From assembly GCA_965200355.1 (NCBI GenBank), contig OZ241351.1:2232001-2296000 (forward strand): 64,000 bases of DNA. The letters are read 5' to 3'. Of this stretch, positions 26,865 through 35,263 are shown in pieces (within the stretch, counting starts at the first letter, position 1; each line of letters begins with the position of its first letter). The translations under genes and the position numbers were made by a program. Source of the DNA: Bin18 sp965200355 (GTDB lineage: Bacteria; Desulfobacterota; Binatia; Bin18). Below the pieces are notes generated by a model. The model worked only from the letters and a program-made list of their open reading frames with translations, made no database searches and had not been told where the DNA came from.

Positions 26865-27320
26865 TCAGTCGTATTCAATCCAGTCGATAATATGGTCTTC
26901 AAACGCCTCGGCCGGGACGGCAGCCTCGGAGACTACTCTGCCCCGGACCGAGATACCAGCCTGGCGGACGGTCTGGGGGTCGCCAGAGACTAAGGGGTGC
27001 CACCAGGCCAAGTCCCGGCCTTCGGCCAGGCGTCGATAGGCGCAGGAATGCGGCAGCCAGCCGAGCTGGTGCAGATTCTCGGGCGAGAGTCGCACGCAGT
27101 CAGGGATCAACTGTGTGCGCTGGTCATAGTGTTTGCAGCGGCAGCGTTTGAGGTCAAGCAGACGGCAGGCCACATTCGTGTAGTGAATGGCTCCAGAATC
27201 ACTGTCTTCCAGTTTATTCAAGCAGCAGCGCCCGCACCCGTCGCATAAGGACTCCCACTCCCGCTGACTCATGGCGGCCAGGGATTTTGTCTTCCAGAAG
27301 GGCGGGGTGTCGGTATTCAT
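26865..27320 (-). CDS. YcgN/UPF0260-like Cys-rich protein
   Basis: A 151-residue protein. Seen: FWKTKSLAAMSQREWESLCDGCGRCCLNKL at the N-terminus in outline, with the C-x-x-C-x-x-C-C cluster, then YTNVACRLLD, RCRCKHY and LPHSCAYR. This is the UPF0260 (YcgN) variant of the CxxCxxCC zinc/iron-chelating family. I chose the ATG at 27320 because it gives the usual length and N-terminus; the longer frame to 27446 overlaps the RidA gene. The ribosome site is poor. Role unknown. It follows the RidA gene by 58 bases on the same strand. Confidence 0.86.
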   Translation of the reverse strand: MNTDTPPFWKTKSLAAMSQREWESLCDGCGRCCLNKLEDSDSGAIHYTNVACRLLDLKRCRCKHYDQRTQLIPDCVRLSPENLHQLGWLPHSCAYRRLAEGRDLAWWHPLVSGDPQTVRQAGISVRGRVVSEAAVPAEAFEDHIIDWIEYD

Positions 27321-27378
27321 AAGAAGGGGTGAGGGAACGGGCGTCGCCGGCCCCTCATCCACATGGGGCTGGAACAGG

Positions 27379-27768
27379 CTACGGGAGGCGGGCGATGATT
27401 TTGATCTCAACCAAAGCGCCCGGAAACGCCAGCTCGGTGATCCCAATCGCGGTCCAGGCCGGGTAGGGAGCGGCCATATAGTTGTCCTTGACCTTCATGA
27501 AGGACTGTATGTTTTTTTGCAGGTCAACGTGAAAGGTCGTCATCTCGACCACATCGTCAAATGACGCGCCGGCCGCCTCCAGCGTAGATTTGACATGTTC
27601 AAACGCCTGGGTGAACTGCGTTTCTGGATCGTCCGAAACCTTAAACCCCTCGCCCACCCCAATCTGGCCGGAACAGTAGAGACGGTCTCCATCTTTGATT
27701 GCCGGAGCAAAATGAAAATCGTTGTAATAGGCTTCCATTCCCTGTGGGATAACAACATCTTTGGCCAT
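27379..27768 (-). CDS. RidA/YjgF family protein
   Basis: A 129-residue protein of the Rid family. Seen: LYCSGQIGVGEG, QFTQAFEHVKSTLEAAGASFDDVVEMTTF and a C-terminal YPAWTAIGITELAFPGALVEIKIIA strand pair. The Arg found before T-x-V in canonical RidA (binding the imine carboxylate) is not present: here the matching segment reads PAWTAIG. It may therefore belong to a Rid1-7 subgroup rather than true RidA. AAAGGAGA precedes the ATG. Canonical members hydrolyse reactive 2-aminoacrylate; activity here is uncertain. Confidence 0.85.
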   Translation of the reverse strand: MAKDVVIPQGMEAYYNDFHFAPAIKDGDRLYCSGQIGVGEGFKVSDDPETQFTQAFEHVKSTLEAAGASFDDVVEMTTFHVDLQKNIQSFMKVKDNYMAAPYPAWTAIGITELAFPGALVEIKIIARLP

Positions 27769-27885
27769 ACTGTCTCCTTTCTTTTATCCGCGGTCTTTGC
27801 CTGATCCACGTTTGGCTCAGACCTTAGCACTATGTGGAGAGAGTGGAAACGGCTGGCTCTGACGACTCGTTCAGCCCTGCGGTCT

Positions 27886-28404
27886 TTATGGCTCGGTCGG
27901 TTCATCCGGCTTCGGGGTCGCCCGCAAGCTGGTGGTCCAGAGCAGCACGACACCGCCTGTGATGGCGATATCGGCGATATTGAAAATCCCCGTGCGGAGT
28001 GAGCCCAGACCGAGGTTCAGAAAATCAATGACCCTGCCGTCGTGCACCAGCCGGTCAATCATATTCCCCAGCCCACCGGCCAGGACGCACGAGAGCGCGA
28101 TAAACGAAAGACGCGGTAGCTGCCACTGCACAATGAGGAAAATGGCCAGGCCCAGAAGCAGCCCGGCGGTCGCCACGGTGAGCAGCCAGAAGCGCAGTTC
28201 GGGCGACAGGCTGGTGCCGAGTCCGAGAAAAGCGCCCTGATTCTCCGCATACTGCAAGCGCACCACGTCATGCAGGAAGGAGATGGACGGCGTACCGCGA
28301 AGCTGCTGGGCGGCAATCTGTTTGGTGGCTTGATCGCAGCCCACGCCGGTGAGGATAATCAGCCCGGCCAGCCGGCAGCGGGCCCGTTTCGTCACGGCGG
28401 TCAT
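27886..28404 (-). CDS. lspA: Lipoprotein signal peptidase (signal peptidase II)
   Basis: A 172-residue inner-membrane aspartyl protease that removes signal peptides from prolipoproteins. Seen: four membrane helices, N-terminal D-Q-A-T-K, the Asn in YAENQGAFLG, GGLGNMIDRL at 110-119, catalytic Asp candidates at 127 (VIDFLN) and 145 (FNIADIAI). These match the E. coli pair at 123 and 141. The length is normal. AGAGGAGA precedes the ATG. It lies 12 bases behind the Sel1-repeat gene, whose product is a secreted protein. Its usual neighbour ileS is absent here. Confidence 0.95.
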   Translation of the reverse strand: MTAVTKRARCRLAGLIILTGVGCDQATKQIAAQQLRGTPSISFLHDVVRLQYAENQGAFLGLGTSLSPELRFWLLTVATAGLLLGLAIFLIVQWQLPRLSFIALSCVLAGGLGNMIDRLVHDGRVIDFLNLGLGSLRTGIFNIADIAITGGVVLLWTTSLRATPKPDEPTEP

Positions 28405-28416
28405 GCGTCTCCTCTG

Positions 28417-29244
28417 CTAGCTGCCGGCGCTGATTTGATCGATGATTTTCTGGGCATTGGCATGGCCTTGTTCGGCTGCCTGGCGCAACCAGTCGATGCC
28501 GGCGTCATCATCTTTGGCCACCCCCCGGCCTTCCAGATACATGGCCCCCAGGTTGTACTGTGCGCCGGAATGGCCCCGTTCCGCGGCCTGGCGGAACCAA
28601 TGGGCCGCTTCCGTGTCGTCCCGCTCGATGCCGCGACCGGCGAAATAAATGGTGCCCAGGTTGAACAGCGCGCCTGGATGGGCCTGGTCCGCGGCTTTGA
28701 GATACCAGCCTCTGGCCTTGGTCAGGTCTTGCTCCAGGCCGTAGCCGTTATCGTATAGCACGCCGAGATTGTACTGGGCTTCAGCGTGGTCCTCGTCCGC
28801 CGCGCTGCGCAACCAAATAGCGGCGGTGGCATAGTCCTGCTCAACCCCGCGGCCTTGGACATAGAGCATACCCAGGCGGTACTGCGCTTTCGTATGTCCG
28901 CTCTCGGCCGCTTGGTGAAACCACTTGGCGGCTTCCTGCTTTGCCCGGTCGCTCTTTCTGCCGGCGAAATACAAGAGCCCCAGGTTATACTGCGAGCCGA
29001 TATGCCCCTGCTTGGCGGCGCGGCGAAACCATCTGACAGCTTCCTTGGTGTCTTGCTCAACGCCATCGCCTTTGACATACAGAACGCCCAGGCTGTTTTG
29101 GGCCTGGGCGTTGCCCTCTTCCGCGGCTTTTCGGACCTCATCCATGTCCGCCGCCAGGGATTCCGAGGGTACCAACGGCTGGAAGAGGAAGCCGAGCGCT
29201 CCGAGGACCAAGCCCACCCAGGCGAATCGTATAAGCATTTTCAT
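28417..29244 (-). CDS. Secreted Sel1-repeat (TPR-like) protein
   Basis: A 275-residue protein. Seen: a signal peptide (MKMLIRFAWVGLVLGALGF onward, cleavage near S-L-A-A-D) and about seven Sel1 repeats of 36 residues with the pattern A-Q-Y-N-L-G-x-L-Y-x-x-G-x-G-V-x-x-D. Sel1 arrays form a solenoid for protein binding in the periplasm, often at signalling or envelope-stress sites. TAAGGAGG precedes the ATG. It likely heads an operon with lspA. Confidence 0.92.
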   Translation of the reverse strand: MKMLIRFAWVGLVLGALGFLFQPLVPSESLAADMDEVRKAAEEGNAQAQNSLGVLYVKGDGVEQDTKEAVRWFRRAAKQGHIGSQYNLGLLYFAGRKSDRAKQEAAKWFHQAAESGHTKAQYRLGMLYVQGRGVEQDYATAAIWLRSAADEDHAEAQYNLGVLYDNGYGLEQDLTKARGWYLKAADQAHPGALFNLGTIYFAGRGIERDDTEAAHWFRQAAERGHSGAQYNLGAMYLEGRGVAKDDDAGIDWLRQAAEQGHANAQKIIDQISAGS

Positions 29245-29328
29245 AGCGCCTCCTTACGTCACATCCCCCACAGATAATCAAAATAAAAGAACGACTCAAG
29301 ATACTCCTGCCCGGCCTGTCAACTTGGT

Positions 29329-29527
29329 CTCAACTCCCCGGTCATGGTTCAGTTTGCATGTTCTCCGCACCCCAGGCCCTTCGACTTCGCTCCGCTACGC
29401 TCAGGGTGAACGGGTACGCCGCCGTTCGTCCTGAGCGTAGCCCCGGAGGGGCGAAGCCGAAGGACACACCGGACATCTCTTGTCTGCTGACAACGGGGGA
29501 AACTGACCCCCTACTCAACTCCCCGGT
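29329..29527. repeat. Inverted palindromic repeat pair bounded by 14-base direct repeats
   Basis: Two copies of the dispersed repeat face each other: 29377-29411 (reverse) and 29424-29466 (forward). The pair is bounded by identical direct repeats CTCAACTCCCCGGT at 29329-29342 and 29514-29527. The whole may be a small non-autonomous mobile element. The rest of 29245-29532 shows nothing recognisable. Confidence 0.55.
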
Positions 29528-29532
29528 TCGGT

Positions 29533-31119
29533 TTGACGGTCAGGTATCCAGCCGTTAGACTGCCGGCCGTATGCCTGAACCGGCTGCCGGCCGTGTTTGT
29601 CCGGGGAGATATTGACGGCTTTTTTGCGCTGTTTATCGACAACCTCTTGCAGCTCATGCTGATCGCGGTGCTGTGTCCGTTGGTCTGCGGCTTTCCTCAA
29701 GAGTTGGTCATTGGCCGCATCCTGCCTGGGGCGGCGCTCTCCATCTTGTTCGGAAATATCTTTTACGCCTGGCAGGCCAGACGGCTGATGCAGCAAACCG
29801 GGCGGACGGATGTGACCTCCCTGCCGTATGGGATCAATACGCTGAGCTTGTTCGCGTACATCTTTCTCGTCATGGGGCCAGTCTATCAGGAAACTCAGGA
29901 CCCGACCCTGGCCTGGCAGGTCGGCCTGTTTGCCTGTCTGCTCAGCGGAGTCATGGAAACGGCCGGTGCTTTTGTGGGTTACTGGCTCCGCCGCTATACG
30001 CCGCGGGCCGCGCTGCTCACGGCGCTGGCTGGTGTGGCCATCACGTTTATCGCCGTGGGTTTTATCTTCCAGATTTTTTCCAGCCCGCTTATCGCGGTCG
30101 TGCCGCTGATGCTGCTGCTGATGACCTACGCGGCCCGCCGTCCGCTCCCCGGCGGTTTGCCTGGCGGTCTAGTGGCGGTGCTGACCGGTGTTGTCCTTGC
30201 CTGGGGGCTGCGCGCCTTGGGGCTGCCGGTCTTTGATCCGCCGGAAGAGCAGTACGTGTTTGGCCTGCATCTGCCGACCCCGGTGCCGTCCGACTTGTTC
30301 GGCCTGCTGCTGAGTGGTCAGGGCTGGCAGTATTTGGCGGTTATTTTCCCTATGGGATTATTCAATATCATTGGCTTGTTGCAGAATCTGGAAAGCGCGG
30401 AGGCCGCTGGCGACCGCTATGAAACCAAACCCTCGCTGTTAGCCAATGGGGTCGGGACGCTCGTGGCGGCCGGCTTCGGCAGTGCGTTTCCCACAACGCT
30501 CTATATCGGCCATCCGGCCTGGAAGGCGATGGGCGCTCGGGTCGGCTACTCGGTGATTAACGGGGTCGTGGTGTGGCTGCTGTGCCTGGTTGGCGCGGTA
30601 ACGCTGGTCCTTCAGGTCGTCCCGCTGGAAGCCACGCTGGGCATTTTGTTATGGATCGGCATTATTATGACGGCCCAGGCGTTTCAGACTGTGCCCCGCG
30701 CGCACGCGCTCGCCGTGGCCTTTGGGCTGATTCCGGCCCTGGCCGCCTGGGCCTTGCAGTTGATTGAAACTAGCCTGCGCAAAGCCGGCGCGTCGTTGTT
30801 TGAGGTTGCGCCCCAGTTTGGCAGTGATCTCTACATTCACGGCGTGATTGCCCTCAGCCAGGGCTTTTTGCTGAGCGCCATGATTCTGGCGGCCATTCTG
30901 GTCTTTATTATCGAACACCAGTTTCTCCGCGCCGCGGCCTGGACGCTGGCCGCGGCCGGCCTGTCGCTGGTCGGTGTGATACACGCCTATGAACTGACGC
31001 CGACGGGCGTCCAGAACATGTTTGGGTTTGCCGCCGCCCCGGAATTCGCTTTTGCCTACGGGCTGAGTGCCGGGCTGCTAGTCGTATTTCATCTAATACA
31101 GGGAGACTCGTCTGGGTAG
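29533..31119 (+). CDS. NCS2/xanthine-permease-like membrane transporter
   Basis: A protein of up to 528 residues with about 12-13 hydrophobic segments. Seen: FVRGDIDGFFALFIDNLLQL near the N-terminus, TSLPYGINTLSLFAYIFLV (Q/S-x-P-Y-G-I-N motif), ITFIAVGFIFQIF, and GLLQNLESAEAAGDRYE followed by GVGTLVAAGFGSAFPTTLY. The layout fits the NCS2/SulP-like 7+7 fold of nucleobase permeases, and the E-S-A-x-A-x-G-D block sits where those carry their substrate Glu. The start is uncertain: TTG at 29533, or a later GTG giving M-F-V-R-G-D. Substrate not known. Confidence 0.75.
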   Translation: MTVRYPAVRLPAVCLNRLPAVFVRGDIDGFFALFIDNLLQLMLIAVLCPLVCGFPQELVIGRILPGAALSILFGNIFYAWQARRLMQQTGRTDVTSLPYGINTLSLFAYIFLVMGPVYQETQDPTLAWQVGLFACLLSGVMETAGAFVGYWLRRYTPRAALLTALAGVAITFIAVGFIFQIFSSPLIAVVPLMLLLMTYAARRPLPGGLPGGLVAVLTGVVLAWGLRALGLPVFDPPEEQYVFGLHLPTPVPSDLFGLLLSGQGWQYLAVIFPMGLFNIIGLLQNLESAEAAGDRYETKPSLLANGVGTLVAAGFGSAFPTTLYIGHPAWKAMGARVGYSVINGVVVWLLCLVGAVTLVLQVVPLEATLGILLWIGIIMTAQAFQTVPRAHALAVAFGLIPALAAWALQLIETSLRKAGASLFEVAPQFGSDLYIHGVIALSQGFLLSAMILAAILVFIIEHQFLRAAAWTLAAAGLSLVGVIHAYELTPTGVQNMFGFAAAPEFAFAYGLSAGLLVVFHLIQGDSSG

Positions 31120-31135
31120 CTGCCTGCTCGATGCC

Positions 31136-32836
31136 CTAATTATACGCCTGGGTAAACGCCTGCCGCTGCTGGGTGCTGCCCAGCATGATGAGTTCGCTTG
31201 CTTCCTGGAGCTTGGTTGAGGCCAGCGGGTTGGTGATAAGGCTGCCGTTGTGCTGAATGCCGATGACGTTCAGCCCTGTCCGCGCCCCAATGCCGCTATC
31301 GGATAGGCTCAGGCCGACCAGCATGGGCGGCAGGGAGACCGAGAATAACTCAACCCCCTCACCGAGGAGGCCGAACTCGCGGTCCTGTAACAGGGAGAGG
31401 ACCTGTTCAATCCCCAGCGAAGAGTAGCTCAAGGCGAAGTCTGCGCCGGCCCGGTGAATGGCTTCGAGGTTGCGTTCGTGCGTAATACGGCTCACGATGC
31501 GCAGCTCGGGGTTGAGGCGGCGGAAGTAGACCGAGAGGTAGATATTCATGGCATCGTCGTTCGTGGTCAGGAGGACGGCGGGGGCCTCCTGCAAGCCGGC
31601 GCGTGTCAGGAGCGTCCGGTCGGCAGCATCGCCAATAAAGAGCTGGTCCGGGATGTGGGCGATCCGTTCCCGGAGCAATTCGTCATGCTCAACCAGATGA
31701 ACCGGAATCTCCTTGCGTTTCAACGCTTCGGCCGCGGCACAGCCGACCTTGCCCCCCCCAATGACCAGGACTGGACTATAATTGGTATCGTAAATGACCA
31801 GCAGCGTGTCGAGTTCCAGCATTTGCTCTTCCGAGCCGACCACAACCATCACGCTGGTGTTGGACAGGCAGGTATCTGGCGTTGCCGGCAATAAACGACC
31901 CCGCTCCCAAATCCCGACGATATTGAGCCCCATGACCTCGCGCAGCCGGGTCTCACGGATCGTCTGGCCAGCCAGAGGGGTATTGTGGACAGGAAACTCG
32001 GCAACCTGGAGGTCTCGAAAACTGCCGATCACATGCGCCTGGGCGTGCCCGGTGTTAATGCGGTTGGTGAGACGCTCTCCCAGGCGTTGCTTGAGGGGAA
32101 CCACATGGGTACAACCGCTCAGTTCGAGGATGTCCACCGAGTCTTTTTCCTTGACCGTGGCCATGATGGGGACCGCCGGGGCAACCTCTCGAACGTTCAG
32201 AGCGATATTCGTATTCACGGTGTCCGCGCTGTTGGCAACGATGAAGCGGGCCTGGGCCGCCCGGACTTTCGCATAGGTCTCACGACTGTCGATCTCACCC
32301 GCAATGACCGAAATGCCATCCTCATACAGGCGCGCCGCGGCCGTTGGGTCGGGCTCAAGCACATAATAGGGAATATCCTGGAGACGCAGTTGTGCAATCA
32401 GACCGGGAGCAATGGTGTCGTAGGCGCAGATGATGACGTGTCCCTGGGTAGCCGGCGGCACCTCGCGCGGGGCCTGGAAGCGTATCTGCGCCTCCAGCCA
32501 GGGTGCATAAAAAAAACGAATAAAGGTAAAGGGCAGGACGATGAGCAGCAGGACAACCCCGGACAGCAGCACCACAATACTGAAAAGCCGCCCCATATCG
32601 CTGTGAAAGGTAATATCTCCAAAGCCCAGCGTGCTCATGACCGTCAGCGTCCAATAGACCCCGGTCAGCCACGAATGCTCCTGCCCTTCTGCGTGCAGCA
32701 TGATGACGTGGAAGAGCACCGAGAAAAGCAGAATAATCCCGACCAGGAAAGCAGAGAATTTGAGGAGTGCGCCGATATTGCGGCGCATGGCCGGCTCATT
32801 CAGAAAATAGGCGAGTTGCGGGCCGAGCAGCTTCAT
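31136..32836 (-). CDS. Potassium channel with two RCK (TrkA-N/TrkA-C) units
   Basis: A 566-residue channel protein. Seen: two membrane helices flanking a pore loop with filter TLGFGD (about 74-79), then RCK1 (HVIICAYDTIAPGLIAQL) and a TrkA-C-like region, then RCK2 with glycine-rich VLVIGGGKVGCAAAEAL and a second TrkA-C region (GLSLSDSGIGARTGLNVIG). Both nucleotide-binding folds sit in one chain, as in the MthK/Kch-like double-RCK group. ATG at 32836 is used; an in-frame TTG at 32848 adds four residues. Likely gated by nucleotide or ions from the cytosol. It is convergent with the upstream permease. Confidence 0.9.
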   Translation of the reverse strand: MKLLGPQLAYFLNEPAMRRNIGALLKFSAFLVGIILLFSVLFHVIMLHAEGQEHSWLTGVYWTLTVMSTLGFGDITFHSDMGRLFSIVVLLSGVVLLLIVLPFTFIRFFYAPWLEAQIRFQAPREVPPATQGHVIICAYDTIAPGLIAQLRLQDIPYYVLEPDPTAAARLYEDGISVIAGEIDSRETYAKVRAAQARFIVANSADTVNTNIALNVREVAPAVPIMATVKEKDSVDILELSGCTHVVPLKQRLGERLTNRINTGHAQAHVIGSFRDLQVAEFPVHNTPLAGQTIRETRLREVMGLNIVGIWERGRLLPATPDTCLSNTSVMVVVGSEEQMLELDTLLVIYDTNYSPVLVIGGGKVGCAAAEALKRKEIPVHLVEHDELLRERIAHIPDQLFIGDAADRTLLTRAGLQEAPAVLLTTNDDAMNIYLSVYFRRLNPELRIVSRITHERNLEAIHRAGADFALSYSSLGIEQVLSLLQDREFGLLGEGVELFSVSLPPMLVGLSLSDSGIGARTGLNVIGIQHNGSLITNPLASTKLQEASELIMLGSTQQRQAFTQAYN

Positions 32837-32910
32837 GGGGGATTTCAACCAAGCAAAAGACTGGGCGGGCAGTCAAGGGCCGGAGAGCGCCCTCTCCCCC
32901 AGACGCAGGG

Positions 32911-32934
32911 CCTGTCCTGAGCCCAGACGAAGGG
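32911..32934 (+). repeat. Dispersed intergenic repeat, degenerate copy
   Basis: CCTGTCCTGAGCCCAGACGA followed by AGGG is a degenerate copy of the CCTGAGCG...GTCGAAGG family. It ends just before the stop of the YceI gene. Confidence 0.5.
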
Positions 32935-32938
32935 CCTG

Positions 32939-33532
32939 TTACTGTGCTTGCACGAACTCGATATCAATCGTGATCTCGACCTCTTCGCCAATCGCAACCC
33001 CGCCCGATTCCAGGATCGTGTTGTGGGTGAGCCCATAGTCGGTGCGATTGATCGTTGTGGTGGCGGCCCCGCCCAGGCGGCTGTTGCCCCAGGGGTCTTG
33101 GATGGCTTTGGGCGAGCCGGTGACATTGAGCACGACCTCTTTTGTCACGCCCATGAGGGTCAGGTCGCCGATGACCTGATAGGCGTTGTCCTGCACTTTT
33201 TCGACCGCCTTTGATTTGAAGGTCATGGTCGGATGCGTGGCCACATCAAAGAAATCCGCCCCCCGTAAATGATTATCACGCTTCTCGTTGCGGGTATTGA
33301 CGGACGCGACCTCAATCGTGGCCTCAACCGAGGACTGGCTCATATCGTTCTCGTTGATGATCGCGGTCACGTCAAATTTGTCGAATGTTCCGCGCACAGT
33401 GGCGACCATTAAATGCCTCACGGCAAACTGCACGCTGGCGTGCTTTGGGTCACTCTTCCAGGTGGCTGCCTGGCTCAGACCCGGAACCATGAGCGCGATA
33501 CCGACCAGTGCTGCTCCTATCCTGCGTTGCAT
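32939..33532 (-). CDS. YceI family periplasmic lipid-binding protein
   Basis: A 197-residue protein. Seen: a signal peptide (RRIGAALVGIALMVPGLSQA, cleavage near S-Q-A-A-T), then the YceI barrel: W-K-S-D-P-K-H-A-S-V-Q-F-A-V-R-H-L-M, RGTFDKFDV, ADFFDVATHPTMTFKS and the C-terminal T-I-N-R-T-D-Y-G-L. YceI proteins bind isoprenoid-type lipids such as polyprenyl quinones in the periplasm. GGAG lies before the ATG at 33532; an upstream extension is rejected because it hides the signal peptide. Confidence 0.92.
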   Translation of the reverse strand: MQRRIGAALVGIALMVPGLSQAATWKSDPKHASVQFAVRHLMVATVRGTFDKFDVTAIINENDMSQSSVEATIEVASVNTRNEKRDNHLRGADFFDVATHPTMTFKSKAVEKVQDNAYQVIGDLTLMGVTKEVVLNVTGSPKAIQDPWGNSRLGGAATTTINRTDYGLTHNTILESGGVAIGEEVEITIDIEFVQAQ

Positions 33533-33708
33533 AGCCTGCTCCTTCTTTTCTTGTCTGGGCGTCTTCTCCTGCCGGCGTAGAGAGTTTTGCGGCCCTCTGT
33601 TTCCGTCTCGTCGGACCAGCGCCCGCCTGAACCGTCTGAGAACGTCCCTACCAAGCCCGCATACGGGAGGCAATCCCATGTTCTTGCCCCCACCACCTGT
33701 CGCCAGGG

Positions 33709-35235
33709 TCAGCCCGGCGACTCCGACGTGTCCCAGCCGCCCCCGAGCGCGGTGTACAAGGCGACGACGTGAGTGGCCAGCGCGGTTTGGCTCTGGGCCG
33801 AGGCGTCCTGGGCAGTGTGGAGCGCGCGCCGGGCCAGGGCGACGCTTAAATAGTTTTCCAGGCCACTCAGATAGCGGTCGGTCGCAATCGCTACCGCGTT
33901 GGTGTGGGCGGCGACTGCTTCGGTCAGCCTTTGCTGGCGGGCCTGCTCTTGGCGGTAGGCCACCAGGGCGTTCTCAACCTCCTCAAGCCCGGTGAGAATG
34001 ACCTGCTCGTAACGGGCCAGGGCTTGGGCTTGGCGCGCGTCCTGCACCTTGATGGCCGCCCGGATGCGGCCGGCGTCGAAAACCGGCCAGCTCAGCCCAG
34101 GGCCGGTGGCCCAGGACAGCCCCGCACTCTTGGCCAGGTCTGCCACATCCAAGCCCTGCGTTCCCAGCCGTCCGGTCAGGGTCAGCCGCGGGAACAGGTC
34201 GGTCATGGCCACACCAACCCGCGCGGTGGCGGCTTCCATCTCACGTTCGGCCTGCCGAATATCAGGCCGCCGGCGTAAAAGCTCGGATGGAAGTCCAATA
34301 TCACTGGCCAGGGCGGCAGACGGGATCGGATGGGCCTGGGAGAGGGCAGGGGTCAAAGCGGTGGGTGGCTCACCCATCAGGATGCGCAAACGGTGGAGGG
34401 TCTGTTTGACGGTGGTGTGGAGGAGCGGCACTTGGGCCCGGATATTCGCCAGCAATGCCTCGGCTTCCGCCGCGTCCAGGGCGCTCGTCAGGCCGGCTCG
34501 ATAGCGAGCCTGGGTAACCTCGACCGAGTCTTGCTGAGCCTGAATATGATGCTGGGCAATGCGAAGGCGCTGTTGCGCGCCACGGAGCGCAATATAGTTG
34601 CGCGCGACCTCGGCCAGCAGGGCCACCAGCACGCTACGCCGGTGTTCTTCGGCCGCACTGATATCGGCGCGCACGGCCTGCTTGGCCCAATGCAGACGAC
34701 CAAACAGGTCAATCTCCCAGCTTGCGTCCAGGCCCATCTGGTAGAAGTTGCGTTCTTCGCCAAAGCCGAATGACGTTCCAACCGGACTCTGGCTATTGTC
34801 CGTGCGGGTGGACTCGTCATCAAGAAAATCGGACGAGAGCGAGGTGGTCGTGCTGCTGCTCAGGCTGCGCGTATACGACGTGGCCGAACCGAGGCGCGGC
34901 CAGCGGGGAGCCAGGCTGACGAGTCGGGCCGCGCGCGCCTCCTGAATCCGGGCGGTGGCTGCGTGCAGGTCGCGGTTGTGGCTGAGCCCCCGTTCGATCA
35001 GGGCCTGGAGCGTGGGGTCCTGAAAGGTTTTCCACCAGCGCGCCAGCGTGACCGGTGGGGGGCTGGCCGGTGGTTCAGGCTGTTCACTCCACGCCTGTGG
35101 CAGTGTGACCGAGGCGACTGGCCGTTTTGGAGTCACGGTGCAACTGGCGACCAGGCAGCACAGGAGGAGGGGCCAAACGCGGGGCGGAGACCACGAAATG
35201 ACGAGCCGCCGGGGCCGGGTCAGCGTCCTGTGCAT
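33709..35235 (-). CDS. Outer-membrane efflux lipoprotein (NodT family)
   Basis: A 508-residue outer-membrane factor, last gene of the second RND operon. Seen: a signal ending in a lipobox V-A-S-C (Cys at about 32), LARWWKTFQDPTLQALIERGLSHNRDL in pattern, DASWEIDLFGRLHWAKQA, ALLANIRAQVP and the second repeat RRRPDIRQAEREMEAATARVGVAMTDLFPRL in pattern. These are textbook NodT/OprM-type features. ATG at 35235 puts the signal at the N-terminus; a longer frame runs 14 residues upstream. It begins 28 bases after the RND stop. Confidence 0.93.
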   Translation of the reverse strand: MHRTLTRPRRLVISWSPPRVWPLLLCCLVASCTVTPKRPVASVTLPQAWSEQPEPPASPPPVTLARWWKTFQDPTLQALIERGLSHNRDLHAATARIQEARAARLVSLAPRWPRLGSATSYTRSLSSSTTTSLSSDFLDDESTRTDNSQSPVGTSFGFGEERNFYQMGLDASWEIDLFGRLHWAKQAVRADISAAEEHRRSVLVALLAEVARNYIALRGAQQRLRIAQHHIQAQQDSVEVTQARYRAGLTSALDAAEAEALLANIRAQVPLLHTTVKQTLHRLRILMGEPPTALTPALSQAHPIPSAALASDIGLPSELLRRRPDIRQAEREMEAATARVGVAMTDLFPRLTLTGRLGTQGLDVADLAKSAGLSWATGPGLSWPVFDAGRIRAAIKVQDARQAQALARYEQVILTGLEEVENALVAYRQEQARQQRLTEAVAAHTNAVAIATDRYLSGLENYLSVALARRALHTAQDASAQSQTALATHVVALYTALGGGWDTSESPG

Positions 35236-35263
35236 ACCGTTTTCCTTATCACGGGTGCGGGTC

